Below, piece by piece: positions 1-8,364 of a stretch of DNA of 55,645 nucleotides (position 1 is its first letter; every line of letters starts with the position of its first letter). The notes below the pieces were generated by a model that ran no database searches, was not told the DNA's origin, and was given only the letters and a program-made list of their open reading frames with translations. Origin of the DNA: Nitrospira sp. (lineage in GTDB: Bacteria; Nitrospirota; Nitrospiria; Nitrospirales; Nitrospiraceae); NCBI GenBank assembly GCA_029865225.1, contig JAOUHJ010000015.1, positions 1-55,645 on the forward strand, read 5' to 3'. A program made the position numbers and the translations under genes.

Positions 1-285
1 AGGTTGCTCCGTGATTTCGTCTCGTGCGTTTCATCGCCTCGCTCCTTTGGTTCGCCACCGCTCAGTGGCCTTGGTGAAGCCAGGCTACCACTTATCACAC
101 TGTCCGAAATTCCGGAGCCCCCTCTGTGTCCTAGGCTAGGTCGGGAGGAACGATGAGTCAGGATGACGGATTTTTCGAAACGTGAATCGAGCTCCGTCCC
201 AGCTTCACGCGGAGTGTAATCGTGGTTGCTACCAATAGGCTTAGTCAGGTGTGGCGGAAGCCTGATGGCGGAAATCGTGAAATAA
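1..285. other. Non-coding stretch, no gene recognised
   Basis: I see no convincing gene on either strand. The only start with a good Shine-Dalgarno site (GGGAGGAACG before ATG at 153) opens a 10-codon frame ending at 185, too short to support. The region lies upstream of the conserved leader that begins at 286. Confidence 0.4.
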
Positions 286-379
286 GTTGTCGGAAGCCAT
301 CTCTCGCGATACCTCTAGACGGCGCGCTGGTTCACGGTACGAGAGTGGCTTCTCAACAACCATCAGGGAGGATGTAACC
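286..379 (+). promoter_or_regulatory. Conserved leader, copy A, upstream of the 22-aa membrane peptide gene
   Basis: This 94-base segment aligns with bases 3108-3201 almost end to end, each ending directly at an ATG. Shared blocks are GTTG at the start, GATACC then TAGACGG.GCGCTG in the middle, and the Shine-Dalgarno site AGGGAGGA or GGGGAGGA at the end. A possible promoter is TTGTCG, 17 bases, TACCTC; copy B has TTGCCA, 17 bases, TACCGG. The similarity and spacing are seen in the sequence. The promoter or 5'-UTR role is inferred. Confidence 0.55.
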
Positions 380-448
380 ATGCACATTGTCATCGTGGCA
401 GTTATCGCAGTCGGGCTGGTCTATTTGCTTTGGGAGATACGGCCGTAA
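380..448 (+). CDS. 22-residue hydrophobic membrane peptide
   Basis: ATG at 380 follows a strong Shine-Dalgarno site (AGGGAGGA) and encodes 22 residues before TAA. Residues 2-18 are almost entirely hydrophobic (HIVIVAVIAVGLVYLLW), ending with charged EIRP. It is probably a single-span inner-membrane peptide. It follows the conserved leader shared with the exported repeat protein at 3202, which suggests joint regulation. It converges with the transposase on the opposite strand, 16 bases away. The family is not recognised. It could be a type I toxin-like peptide or a stress peptide, but nothing here distinguishes them. Confidence 0.55.
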   Translation: MHIVIVAVIAVGLVYLLWEIRP

Positions 449-464
449 CCTGGCTCATGCGGCG

Positions 465-1319
465 TCATCTTCCCTGAGAACTGATCAGGCGGCTGATCGT
501 CGAATAGTGTAACCCAAGGGCATGGCCGATCTCGGACAAGGTATAGCCATATTCAAGGTGTGCTTGGCAGATGATTGCGTTGCGCCTAGCTTGGTCGAGA
601 CGAGGGCGAACACCAAACAGCTGGTGAAGAGCTGGTCGGGCTGCACACCGTTGTCGTCGAGGAATTTCCTTGAGCCCCCGTTTGTCCCGCAGCATGGGCG
701 CCATGCGTGCCACAAACCGGTCACTCCCGAGTAGCACCTGCCCCTGAAGCTGTTCCCAGGGCGAGCGCTGGCCAATCCCATCAGTAACAAAAGCGCGATA
801 CTTTCGCTGGGCGGCCGTCCGCTGCTTCCCGAATTGCGAGAGCAGCCAGTCCACTGTCAGAAAGGGCGGCGTCTTCGCGAACCCCGCCGTGGCTTGGTAG
901 CTTGACCATTGATAGGTGTCGGCTTTGCGGGTCGTTTTGGCACGCACTGGATTCAGCACCACGTAGCGGCAGAGTTCCAGCAAGTAACTGTCCCGGTCGA
1001 CAATGATCGCTTTGAAGCGGCCTTGCAAGACGTGGCCGACCCGTCCATGACGGCGGTTAAAGGCTTGCGTGTAGACACCGTTGAGATGGCGCATGGCCTT
1101 CGACAGGTTCGCCTCGGGTGTGTCCACCATCAGGTGAAAGTGGTTATTCATCAGACAGTAGGCGTGCAATCGAAGATGAAAGCGGGCGACGACGAGCCCG
1201 AGGACCGTGAGAAATCGGTGACGGTCCTCATGATCCAGAAAAATGTCCTGCTTGGCGTTGCCTCGGGTAGTGACATGGTAGAGGGCACCATGAAATTCCA
1301 TGCGCAGTGGACGGGCCAT
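465..1319 (-). CDS. REP-associated tyrosine transposase (RAYT, Y1_Tnp / IS200-like fold)
   Basis: A 284-aa protein that starts MARPLRMEFHGALYHVTTRGN-like, the usual RAYT opening, so I chose the ATG at 1319 over an upstream GTG at 1328. The HUH pair is visible as NHFHLMV near residue 60, and the YVVLNPVRA block near 120 is typical of the family. The C-terminus carries a helix-turn-helix resembling the DnaA C-terminal domain (YTLSEIGHALGLHYSTISRLI). RAYTs are single-copy domesticated transposases that mobilise REP palindromes. I see no clear REP hairpins beside it, though GATCTGACCCC at about 1355-1365, just upstream, is a motif often met near such genes. No terminal repeats suggest a complete insertion sequence. 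Confidence 0.9.
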   Translation of the reverse strand: MARPLRMEFHGALYHVTTRGNAKQDIFLDHEDRHRFLTVLGLVVARFHLRLHAYCLMNNHFHLMVDTPEANLSKAMRHLNGVYTQAFNRRHGRVGHVLQGRFKAIIVDRDSYLLELCRYVVLNPVRAKTTRKADTYQWSSYQATAGFAKTPPFLTVDWLLSQFGKQRTAAQRKYRAFVTDGIGQRSPWEQLQGQVLLGSDRFVARMAPMLRDKRGLKEIPRRQRCAARPALHQLFGVRPRLDQARRNAIICQAHLEYGYTLSEIGHALGLHYSTISRLISSQGR

Positions 1320-1560
1320 GAGGCGCACTCTAACTCAACGGAATACACAGAACAAGATCTGACCCCATCCATTTGTCTGGCCAAGACCGACAAAGCATTG
1401 ACGCAGCGCACTCGACGACACCGTCAAAGTTTTGGACGAGATCGATCCCCGGTTAACTACGTAACGCATAAATCTTTGAGATAGTGCACTCCGAGGAATT
1501 GGCGCAGGTCTTGCTTGAGTGCATTCGTAGCTGTGTACGTAATCACCCTGGGAGGGAGCG

Positions 1561-1734
1561 ATGGATTGTCCGAAGTGTAAGGGTATGATGATGTTGGAGC
1601 GGTTTTCGGATTTCTTTCTCGTGTTCTATGCTTGGAAATGCATCAATTGCGGCGCCATCATCGACCGCACCATTTCGAATAATCGCCGAAAGAGTTTAAC
1701 TTTCCGAGGCTCCCAGGCTGGGGTCACGCGGTAA
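1561..1734 (+). CDS. Small zinc-ribbon protein, 57 aa
   Basis: ATG at 1561 follows GGGAGGGAGCG. The product has CxxC at residues 3-6 (CPKC) and 27-30 (CINC), a classic zinc-ribbon pair, followed by a basic tail (NNRRKS). It is probably cytosolic and may bind nucleic acid or a protein partner. No larger family is recognised. Its last 11 bases overlap the end of the convergent 55-aa gene on the minus strand. Confidence 0.6.
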   Translation: MDCPKCKGMMMLERFSDFFLVFYAWKCINCGAIIDRTISNNRRKSLTFRGSQAGVTR

Positions 1735-1891
1735 GGAGCTCCCGCACATCGCGGAACCAGGCCCCGTGGGAGAGGTGGCCAAAAAGCAAGCCAGCTCTGC
1801 AGGTGTGCTCCGTCAAGTCCTTCCTGAACTGCTTCCGACGCTCCAAAGAGATGTGTTCCCACTGTTCGGTTTGCCGTGAGAGCGTCGTCAT
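1724..1891 (-). CDS. Hypothetical small protein, 55 aa
   Basis: A 55-aa frame starting MTTLSRQTEQWEHISLE. It is supported mainly by a perfect AGGAGGT Shine-Dalgarno site eight bases before the ATG at 1891. It is charged and probably helical in the first half (ERRKQFRKDLTEH) with one Cys. There is no recognised domain. Its 3' end overlaps the zinc-ribbon gene by 11 bases in convergent orientation. Confidence 0.5.
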   Translation of the reverse strand: MTTLSRQTEQWEHISLERRKQFRKDLTEHTCRAGLLFGHLSHGAWFRDVRELLTA

Positions 1892-2122
1892 GGGTATGCA
1901 CCTCCTGTAATAGGAGATGGAGGCGTATCCCGAAGGGACATCGTACATCCTTCCCTTGCTACGCGATCAACGGTATAGGTAAGCAGCTGCGGGCAGCTGG
2001 TTGCCTGCAGAAGCAATGGGCTTCTACAATGCGACTGGGGCCTTTGCTATGAGCAATCGGCCTATGATGTTGATTCAGGGAACAGATCTCATCGAAACGT
2101 TGTGTTGAGATAGGGGAAGCCG

Positions 2123-2950
2123 ATGTCACAATCCAAGAGATCATGGCTGTCAGCATTCATGATGATATCTGGCGTTCTTATCCTAGTCGGATGTGTGACT
2201 CATGGTGCAGATGATCGCAATCGAAAGAAGCCAGAAACGCAGAAACGCCTTCCTGTGTCACCAACTACGAAGGAGAAAGAGACTGTACTTGAAGATGTTG
2301 CACCCAGGAATGATGGAAGCCGGCCATCAACTCAGCGCGGCAAGATCCTCTTCAACGGGAAAGCCTTGTGTTTCGAGTGTCATGGCCAAAATGGTGACAT
2401 TCACACGATATCGAATGCAGATGTTGGGCGATTGGATCCCATGCCGACCGATCTGCGAATGCCGACGGATAAATCCATCCGGCAACTCTATTTGATTATC
2501 AAATATGGAATTCCAGCTACAGGCATGGCTCCGATCCAGGATACGGATCAGCTCCGCGATGCTGATGTCGTTGATATTATTTCCTATGTTCTTGCCCTTC
2601 AAGGAACTCGACTTTCGCCTGATACGATCTCGATTCAGCGGTTCCGTCGTCATACTGAGACCGACGTCGTCATTGAAAGAATGTGTGCGGAAGAATTCAT
2701 CGGGGGCTCTGATCTGGAAGGTGACTGTGAGAACCGATACGCCACACGCTATCGAGATCTCATTATCGGGCGCCCGCCGGATATTCCAACAAACCGATAT
2801 ATACAGATTGAGGCTCGTTGTAAACGGCAGGCGAAGCATGACTTAGATAGATTGGCGCTCTGTTACCGAACGGAATATTTGGCATTACGGCAAATCCGCA
2901 CAGACCGATCAGGAATCTCACCAGACAAGCGTGTTCTAGGGCAACGTTAG
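2123..2950 (+). CDS. Monohaem c-type cytochrome lipoprotein
   Basis: A 275-aa exported protein. The N-terminus has a hydrophobic segment and a lipobox ending LVGC (Cys24), predicting a membrane-anchored periplasmic lipoprotein. One haem-c site CFECH lies at residues 83-87, and GMAP near residue 134 supplies the likely distal Met. The spacing fits a single class I cytochrome c domain (Cytochrome_CBB3-like) covering about 70-165. The C-terminal roughly 110 residues are charged, contain Cys residues and match nothing I recognise. It probably carries electrons in the periplasm, but the partner is not evident from the neighbours. Confidence 0.85.
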   Translation: MSQSKRSWLSAFMMISGVLILVGCVTHGADDRNRKKPETQKRLPVSPTTKEKETVLEDVAPRNDGSRPSTQRGKILFNGKALCFECHGQNGDIHTISNADVGRLDPMPTDLRMPTDKSIRQLYLIIKYGIPATGMAPIQDTDQLRDADVVDIISYVLALQGTRLSPDTISIQRFRRHTETDVVIERMCAEEFIGGSDLEGDCENRYATRYRDLIIGRPPDIPTNRYIQIEARCKRQAKHDLDRLALCYRTEYLALRQIRTDRSGISPDKRVLGQR

Positions 2951-3107
2951 CGTCAAGAAGCGTCATCAGAGCATCACAGGCTGCAGTAGACTGTTATCCG
3001 AACGATCAGCGACTGAGGCCATGTACTCGTATTCTTGTGAAGGCCGAGGTGAACAATCTACATAGTTTTTAGGTAAGTTTGTGAGCTAGGCTGAAACCTT
3101 GAAATCT

Positions 3108-3201
3108 GTTGCCAGAAAAGCCGTCTCAGGATACCGGTAGACGGGGCGCTGATTCGTGGCGCCGGGTGCGGCGATACAACCTATTTCAGGGGAGGATCTT
3201 T
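3108..3201 (+). promoter_or_regulatory. Conserved leader, copy B, upstream of the repeat-rich exported protein
   Basis: Counterpart of bases 286-379. It has the same 94-base length from GTTG to the ATG, shares the GATACC and TAGACGGGGCGCTG blocks, and ends in GGGGAGGA. A possible promoter is TTGCCA (3109-3114), 17 bases, TACCGG. The homology is seen; function is inferred. Confidence 0.55.
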
Positions 3202-3636
3202 ATGCGATTTATTGTCGTCTCAGCCGTCGCAGGCTGGCTTATGTTTGGGACGGGGGCAATAGCGCAGGCGGATGAATTCAGCAGTTTCGGTTCGGAATTG
3301 ACAGACGAAGTGGGATCCATGGCCAGTGAAGCCAAGAGCGACATGCAGGCGACGCCGGAGCACATGGCGGAGGATTTCAAGGCACAGAAAGACGAGATGC
3401 AGTCCGAGATGAAGGACAAGCGGGAACAGATGAAGTCGGAGATGAAAGGTAAGCGCGAGCAGATGCGGTCGGAGATGAAGGGAAAGCGCGATAAGATGAA
3501 ATCGGAGATGAAGGGGAAGAAAAACGCGCTGAAAGCTAAAAAGCACGACATGAAAAAGGCCGCGAAGGCGAAGAAGGCCAAAGCTCGTAAACATGCCGAG
3601 GATGCGGTGGAGTCCCTGGAGCACGCCGAACACTAA
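3202..3636 (+). CDS. Exported Lys/Met/Glu-rich repeat protein
   Basis: A 144-aa protein. The start at 3202 is chosen because GGGGAGGA precedes it and the residues that follow form a clean signal peptide (MRFIVVSAVAGWLMFGTGAIAQA). The mature part has at least four tandem 11-residue repeats of the form (K/R/Q)SEMKGKREQM at about residues 67-110, followed by a Lys/Ala-rich tail. This predicts a long charged coiled coil in the periplasm or outside the cell. No enzyme domain is present. Regulation probably runs through the upstream leader it shares with the 22-aa membrane peptide. A strong terminator follows. Confidence 0.75.
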   Translation: MRFIVVSAVAGWLMFGTGAIAQADEFSSFGSELTDEVGSMASEAKSDMQATPEHMAEDFKAQKDEMQSEMKDKREQMKSEMKGKREQMRSEMKGKRDKMKSEMKGKKNALKAKKHDMKKAAKAKKAKARKHAEDAVESLEHAEH

Positions 3637-3682
3637 ATGAACGAGTGTTGAGCGGTGCGATAAGGATCGCGGTGTGCGATAT

Positions 3683-3720
3683 GGCCTCCAGAGGGTCTCC
3701 TCTGGAGGCCGTTCTGTTTT
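3683..3720 (+). terminator. Rho-independent terminator
   Basis: A perfect 12-bp stem (GGCCTCCAGAGG / CCTCTGGAGGCC) with a 4-base loop at 3683-3710, then GTTCTGTTTT. It ends transcription of the repeat-rich exported protein gene. Confidence 0.85.
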
Positions 3721-3793
3721 CAGCATCAAGACTGCATGACGACGGCTGGACTGTTGTCGGGCGGAATGTCGCTCGGCGTAGTGGGTAGTTCAG

Positions 3794-4099
3794 CTATACC
3801 ACTTGTTGGCAGGGTAAGACAAAGACGTGGAGTGGGAACATCAGATCACCTGTGGACGCTTCTTGTCCGAGGCGGAACCGCTTGAACCCGTCGATGAGAC
3901 GTTGAGCCGATTGTTCGGGAACCGCGACAAGGATCATCCGGTTCGTAGAGGGGGCCAAAAAGAACTGGCTGGTTAGTCCAGTCTCTCCTTTCCCGGTGAC
4001 GTTGTGCAACTCGCTGTAGGAAGTCACCTCATAGTCCTTCAATATGGCATGTACCTGTTCAACGAGCGATTCACGAAACACGATGACCAACATTTCCAT
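3794..4099 (-). CDS. Small PII-like (ferredoxin-fold) protein
   Basis: A 101-aa protein, start MEMLVIVFRESLVEQV. This ATG follows AAAGGA at about ten bases, and the longer upstream frame looks non-coding. The pattern is a beta strand, an amphipathic helix (LVEQVHAILKDYEV), then a loop TGKGETG followed by a second strand and helix. It resembles the PII/GlnB-like superfamily, including small DUF3240-type members. The uridylylated T-loop Tyr of true GlnB is not evident. It could sense a nucleotide or metal, but this is inferred from fold pattern only. Confidence 0.5.
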   Translation of the reverse strand: MEMLVIVFRESLVEQVHAILKDYEVTSYSELHNVTGKGETGLTSQFFLAPSTNRMILVAVPEQSAQRLIDGFKRFRLGQEASTGDLMFPLHVFVLPCQQVV

Positions 4100-4309
4100 A
4101 TGCGCCGTTCCTTTGTTCCGGTGGGTGCCGACTTTCGATCTATTATCATTAGCGCCAGGGGCAAATACAAGCTCAGGCAAGGACTTTTTCAGCTCGCAGG
4201 GCTGTGTGGCAGGTCTCAAGACCGGAGAGTCAGCTCGACAAGGGTGGAGGTGATACGTTATAAATTACGACCACAGTGGGCACGTGGTGGAATTAGCGAG
4301 GTCGGCTTT

Positions 4310-4621
4310 ATGCAGCAACAAGAATATGCGGTGTATTATGGGACAGCCTGTCTAGTCCTATCCGTCTATCTTCTCATCAAGGGATGTATTTCGGCTTCGC
4401 GGCAGCGAAGTGCTGATCGTTCCACAACGTTGGTGGCATCCTATGCCTACGCGGTTGTGGCGTCGGTTCTGTTGACTGTTGGGTTGGGGTTCTTTCGACC
4501 TACCTTACCGTGGTGGGGATACCGCTTGATTTTCCCTGGCACGACCATGCTCTTTCCCGCCATCATGTATCTCATTGGTCGTCGTCCGCCCAAGCCAAGC
4601 CTAGATCGCGCCGACGCATGA
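4310..4621 (+). CDS. Small multi-span membrane protein, 103 aa
   Basis: Start MQQQEYAVYY at 4310, preceded by GCGAGG. Three hydrophobic segments are visible at about residues 9-27, 41-61 and 73-90, with a basic Pro-rich tail (RRPPKPSLDR). It is probably an inner-membrane protein with no recognised family. It diverges from the PII-like gene, with about 210 bases between them. Confidence 0.55.
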   Translation: MQQQEYAVYYGTACLVLSVYLLIKGCISASRQRSADRSTTLVASYAYAVVASVLLTVGLGFFRPTLPWWGYRLIFPGTTMLFPAIMYLIGRRPPKPSLDRADA

Positions 4622-4659
4622 CCTCTTCTGACTGGTGGTGCAGCCGATAGCCATCGACG

Positions 4660-5859
4660 CTACTTTGCAATGGTAATGCTCGGCACTCCTGCCCGTGGGA
4701 CCTCCGTGACCGTCATCTGAAACAATTGCGATAAGAGTTTGAAGGCTTCTCTATTCCAGCGAGCTTGAGGGCCGTTCGTGTTGACCGCATAATACTGGCC
4801 ATGGGACTTCATGGCGAGATCCAGTCCGGACGGTGCCGATGATGACACGATGAGATCGATCGTCTTGATGGGATTTTCGGAAACGTCTGGAGTCCGCCCA
4901 TCCTTGTCGACGTGGTATTCCGGCTCTTCGTCGATGGAGAGTCCCAGGAAGTTCAACATCGCGTTGAAACTGCGCAGTCGAAAGTAACCATTGAGCGGCC
5001 AGTCGCCGCCATAGTGCCCCGGGCGAATATCGAACGTGACATCGTGCGAGAGTCCATGTTCGTTGTCGTTCTGTAACCGCGTCCGTTCTTCACGGGACAG
5101 TAAGTTCGGATCGTAGTTCGTGATCAGTGTGCCGCCTTCGACGAGTTTTCGTAACGTATAGGTCTTGTCTTCTCGGTTGTACGAGAGCTGGTAATCCTGC
5201 TCGAGCGTTTTGAATCCTTCAGCCGTGACAGAGTCGGCGGGAATGGTCCAGCTTCGTTCGATGCTCAACGGCTCAACATAGAGGCTGTTGTGATCCTGAA
5301 CGGCGGAGAGATGGAGTACCACCCGGCGGAACATCTCGTAGCCGACTGTGTCAGCGGGATCATTTCGATACGCGATGGCTCCGTCGCTATGATGCATGCG
5401 CAGCTCTTTCCCCATCAGTCGGAGGAGCAGATCGATATCGATTCCCTGTCGCAAGAGCAGCGTCAGCTTCGATTCGTGAAATGGTGTGAGGAGGCGCTGG
5501 GTGAACTCTTCTCCTTCGATCGGAGCGATGCTGATCGTTGGGTTTTCCGCCACACTTCCGCCGATGATGGGCAGGATCGCTCGACTGGCGTCGCCGGTGA
5601 AAGCGGGCGTCGCGCCGGCCGTGAACCGAAAATCGAAGGTCGCCGCGACATTGGACACGCCGGTAAAGTGAATCGGTTGATGATGTTGGGCCCTCGCGAT
5701 GTTCACGAGCAGTTGCTTCGATTGCGATTCGGTAATGGCGTCATCATAGGCGATGACGGCGCGAGTCAAGGTCACCGGTGACAGGCAGCCTGGTAGTGAC
5801 ATCAGGCAAAAGAGCGCGAAGAGAATGACGGGTGCGGAGGTGGAGAGCTTCTGTCTCAT
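4660..5859 (-). CDS. Lipoprotein of unknown function, about 400 aa
   Basis: A 399-aa exported protein. The N-terminus is a signal sequence with lipobox SLPGC, giving a lipid-modified Cys near residue 25. The rest is soluble with no repeat or metal motif. I do not recognise a family, although the conserved-looking stretch on use of neighbouring substrates (ESQSKQLLVNIARAQ) suggests a structured domain, not low complexity. It is transcribed away from the P450 gene's 3' end on the same strand, about 100 bases downstream of it. Confidence 0.65.
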   Translation of the reverse strand: MRQKLSTSAPVILFALFCLMSLPGCLSPVTLTRAVIAYDDAITESQSKQLLVNIARAQHHQPIHFTGVSNVAATFDFRFTAGATPAFTGDASRAILPIIGGSVAENPTISIAPIEGEEFTQRLLTPFHESKLTLLLRQGIDIDLLLRLMGKELRMHHSDGAIAYRNDPADTVGYEMFRRVVLHLSAVQDHNSLYVEPLSIERSWTIPADSVTAEGFKTLEQDYQLSYNREDKTYTLRKLVEGGTLITNYDPNLLSREERTRLQNDNEHGLSHDVTFDIRPGHYGGDWPLNGYFRLRSFNAMLNFLGLSIDEEPEYHVDKDGRTPDVSENPIKTIDLIVSSSAPSGLDLAMKSHGQYYAVNTNGPQARWNREAFKLLSQLFQMTVTEVPRAGVPSITIAK

Positions 5860-5962
5860 CTGTCGGTCGCTGCTGCGCGCGTGTCCTACTCAATCGGAGG
5901 CGAGTTCTACCATATAAACTCAGAGATGCCTAGCTGAGGAAAGGATGGGCACATGACCGCAT

Positions 5963-7378
5963 CTAGGCAACGGCGGGATTCGGTTCCTGCCCATCGATGC
6001 GCTGGAGGACCATTCGTATTGGGACATTCGGACGTAGGGTCATGACGGGCTCAGGTTGGATCGTCTGTCCGTCGACCAAGCGTAGTTGGAATCTCGACGC
6101 GACCGTGGCGAGGATCAACAGGCCTTCCAGCTCTGCGAAGGACTCCCCGAGACAGCGGCGTCCCCCGGCGCCGAAGGGGATGTAGCTATAGGGTGTGTGA
6201 GTCCGTTTCGCTTCGTCGGAAAAGCGCTCTGGGTCGAATCGGTTGGGATCCGGGAACCATCTCGCATTGCGATGCACACTCCAAGGACTGATGAAGACCC
6301 ATGCTCCAGGGGGGAGTACAGCCCCAGATGGAAGGTGGTCTTCGGCTTGGCCGACACGTGTATGGAGGCTCCAGGCGGGAGGATACAGCCGAAGCGATTC
6401 CTCCCAGACCATCTTCGTATAGCGCAAACGAGGCACATCGGCAGTGGTTGGTAGACGGTCGCCTAATACCTCGTGTACTTCTCGCGTGAGCTGCTCTCGG
6501 ACCAATCGAAATTGCGACAGCAAAAACCAGGTCCAGGTGAGTGCATTGGCAGTGGTCTCATGACCGGCGAGCAAGAAAGTCACTAGCTGGTCACGGATCT
6601 CTTTATGAGTCAGCGGGCGCCCATCGGTGTCTCTTGCGGCGAGCAACAGCCCGAGCAGGTCGTCGTGCCGCTCAGATGCGTTGCGCCTCTCCTCGATCCT
6701 TCTATGGATCATGGCCTCCATCGCATGGAGACCGCGGTTGAATGTTCGGTGGACCTTTGTTGGAACCCAGAGAGGAGTTATGCTCGCCAACAACGAATCG
6801 TACTGTGTCTTGATGAGCCCCTGACCGACGGCAATGGCGTCTCGCACGATGTCGGATTCCGACCCAATCTCTTGGCCAAAAAGCAGTCGCCAGATGATAG
6901 ATAGTGTGAGATGTGCCATCTCACGTTCGATATCGACCATCGTTCCATCTTGCCAGCCTCCAACCATGTCGTGAGCCTGTCTCGTGATCAGGTCGGTGTA
7001 GGCCATGACATGGTTTCCGTGAAAGAACGGCAGAAACAGCCGTCGCTGATGGTGATGCAGTTCCCCTTCAGTGTGCAGCACCCCTAGACCGAAGATTCGG
7101 GATTCAACAGGAGGAACCATTCCCTTCTGATAGTTGTCCTGATTCGTGACCAGCACATGTTTGATGTCGGCGGGATGGTTCAGGACATAGGTGGCTGCGT
7201 CCCGCTTCCGGAGGAGGAGTTCGATGACTAGCCCCATCGGAAGTTTGACCACATCGCCGTAGCTCTGGCAGCGTAAGAAAAATCCAAGAGTATCGCGGCG
7301 AAGCTCGGGAAACGGCCCCCACCAGCGTGAGACCGGCGGACCGGAGAGGGTTAGCGAAGAAGGTTTCTGATCCGGCAT
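5963..7378 (-). CDS. Cytochrome P450
   Basis: A 471-aa haem-thiolate monooxygenase. Diagnostic motifs are all present. The I-helix oxygen-binding motif AGHETT is at 271-276, the K-helix ExxR is ESLR at 327-330, and the haem-binding loop FGAGGRRCLG has the axial ligand Cys409. The length is standard for a class with separate redox partners, and no ferredoxin or reductase domain is fused. No N-terminal membrane anchor is seen, so it is probably soluble. No partner ferredoxin gene lies nearby, so the substrate cannot be deduced. No good Shine-Dalgarno site precedes the ATG at 7378. Confidence 0.93.
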   Translation of the reverse strand: MPDQKPSSLTLSGPPVSRWWGPFPELRRDTLGFFLRCQSYGDVVKLPMGLVIELLLRKRDAATYVLNHPADIKHVLVTNQDNYQKGMVPPVESRIFGLGVLHTEGELHHHQRRLFLPFFHGNHVMAYTDLITRQAHDMVGGWQDGTMVDIEREMAHLTLSIIWRLLFGQEIGSESDIVRDAIAVGQGLIKTQYDSLLASITPLWVPTKVHRTFNRGLHAMEAMIHRRIEERRNASERHDDLLGLLLAARDTDGRPLTHKEIRDQLVTFLLAGHETTANALTWTWFLLSQFRLVREQLTREVHEVLGDRLPTTADVPRLRYTKMVWEESLRLYPPAWSLHTRVGQAEDHLPSGAVLPPGAWVFISPWSVHRNARWFPDPNRFDPERFSDEAKRTHTPYSYIPFGAGGRRCLGESFAELEGLLILATVASRFQLRLVDGQTIQPEPVMTLRPNVPIRMVLQRIDGQEPNPAVA

Positions 7379-7431
7379 GTGTCGAGTACGTCGCTGGTGG
7401 TCGCTGTGTAGTTATGGAGCATCGAGTGTGG

Positions 7432-8364
7432 TTACTCTCGCTGAGGTTCGGCCCGAAGCTCTTCCGGCCCTTCTGTTCGTGCCTTCAGAAATGCAAACTG
7501 CCGTGTGAGCGTTTGGATTTTCCTGAGATAGGTGCGCACATCGTGGTCTCCGCATCGTTGGCGAACGGCCAACTGAAAATTGCGTGACACATAGGTGCGG
7601 CCAAAGCCGGCGCCGCACAGATGAATGATCGCGGCCAAATCCTGTTTCTGCTGGATCGTTGCTGGCCGATTCCCAACCAACCGAGTCACCTGTCGGTCAA
7701 GGAACGCGGCGGTGAGCTCCATGGCATGACCGGGAATCACCCGGGAGTACAGACTATTAAACCAACAGGAGTTGAGGTCGTGCCACGGCCCGTCTTCAAC
7801 AACTTGGTTGTTATGGATGCAGTACCGCTTCGCTTCTTGAAACGTGCCGTTAGTGATCTGAAACATCCCGACCGCGCTCGAGGCCGGTTGGTACCATTCC
7901 AATGGATTGCGAGAAGTGAGACGTAACCGCCAATAGGTTCGCGCGACGGGATTCCCAGACCCCTCTGCTTGCCCTAACGCGGCGAGCAGCTCGGGTGCCA
8001 CGATCGCGGTCGAATGGACTTCAAACAGGGCGCCATATTCCGCCCAGGTTTCCGATGGGCTCTTGTGAAGGGCTCGCTCCACCGGGAAAAACAATTCGGT
8101 CGGCTTATAATAAGCATGATAGCCCCAGTTGATGCCAATCGACAGAATGACGAGGATCGAGAGGTAGATGCCGACTTGGACCGTCGGCGGAGCTTTTCGC
8201 ACGGCCTGAAGGAACAGTTTTGCTTCAATCCACCGCCGTCGGAGAAATTGTACAGGGGGTGAAAATTGTTTGGGCGGATGGCTCACGCGTGAACGGGAAG
8301 AACGAGTACGGCGACGGCGAGACATGGTCTGTAGAGTAACAGAAAATGTCGATTCCTTCCTCAT
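7432..8364 (-). CDS. Membrane-anchored lytic transglycosylase (SLT fold)
   Basis: A 310-aa protein with a strongly basic cytoplasmic N-terminus, one membrane span at about residues 63-81, then a periplasmic goose-lysozyme-like domain. The catalytic Glu is E134 in GQAEGSGNP, and SSAVGMFQIT at about 162-171 is the family's second motif. It should cleave murein glycan strands, forming 1,6-anhydro ends. The start is uncertain: ATG at 8364 and an internal ATG at 8325 both lack a Shine-Dalgarno site. It lies about 50 bases upstream of the P450 gene on the same strand. Confidence 0.8.
   Translation of the reverse strand: MRKESTFSVTLQTMSRRRRTRSSRSRVSHPPKQFSPPVQFLRRRWIEAKLFLQAVRKAPPTVQVGIYLSILVILSIGINWGYHAYYKPTELFFPVERALHKSPSETWAEYGALFEVHSTAIVAPELLAALGQAEGSGNPVARTYWRLRLTSRNPLEWYQPASSAVGMFQITNGTFQEAKRYCIHNNQVVEDGPWHDLNSCWFNSLYSRVIPGHAMELTAAFLDRQVTRLVGNRPATIQQKQDLAAIIHLCGAGFGRTYVSRNFQLAVRQRCGDHDVRTYLRKIQTLTRQFAFLKARTEGPEELRAEPQRE

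Noticed and set aside
153-185. 10-codon frame MSQDDGFFET after a good Shine-Dalgarno site
   Set aside because: Too short to support as a gene, with no attenuator structure seen behind it.
909-1484. 191-aa plus-strand frame across the transposase
   Set aside because: It is antisense to the RAYT gene, whose motifs are clear.
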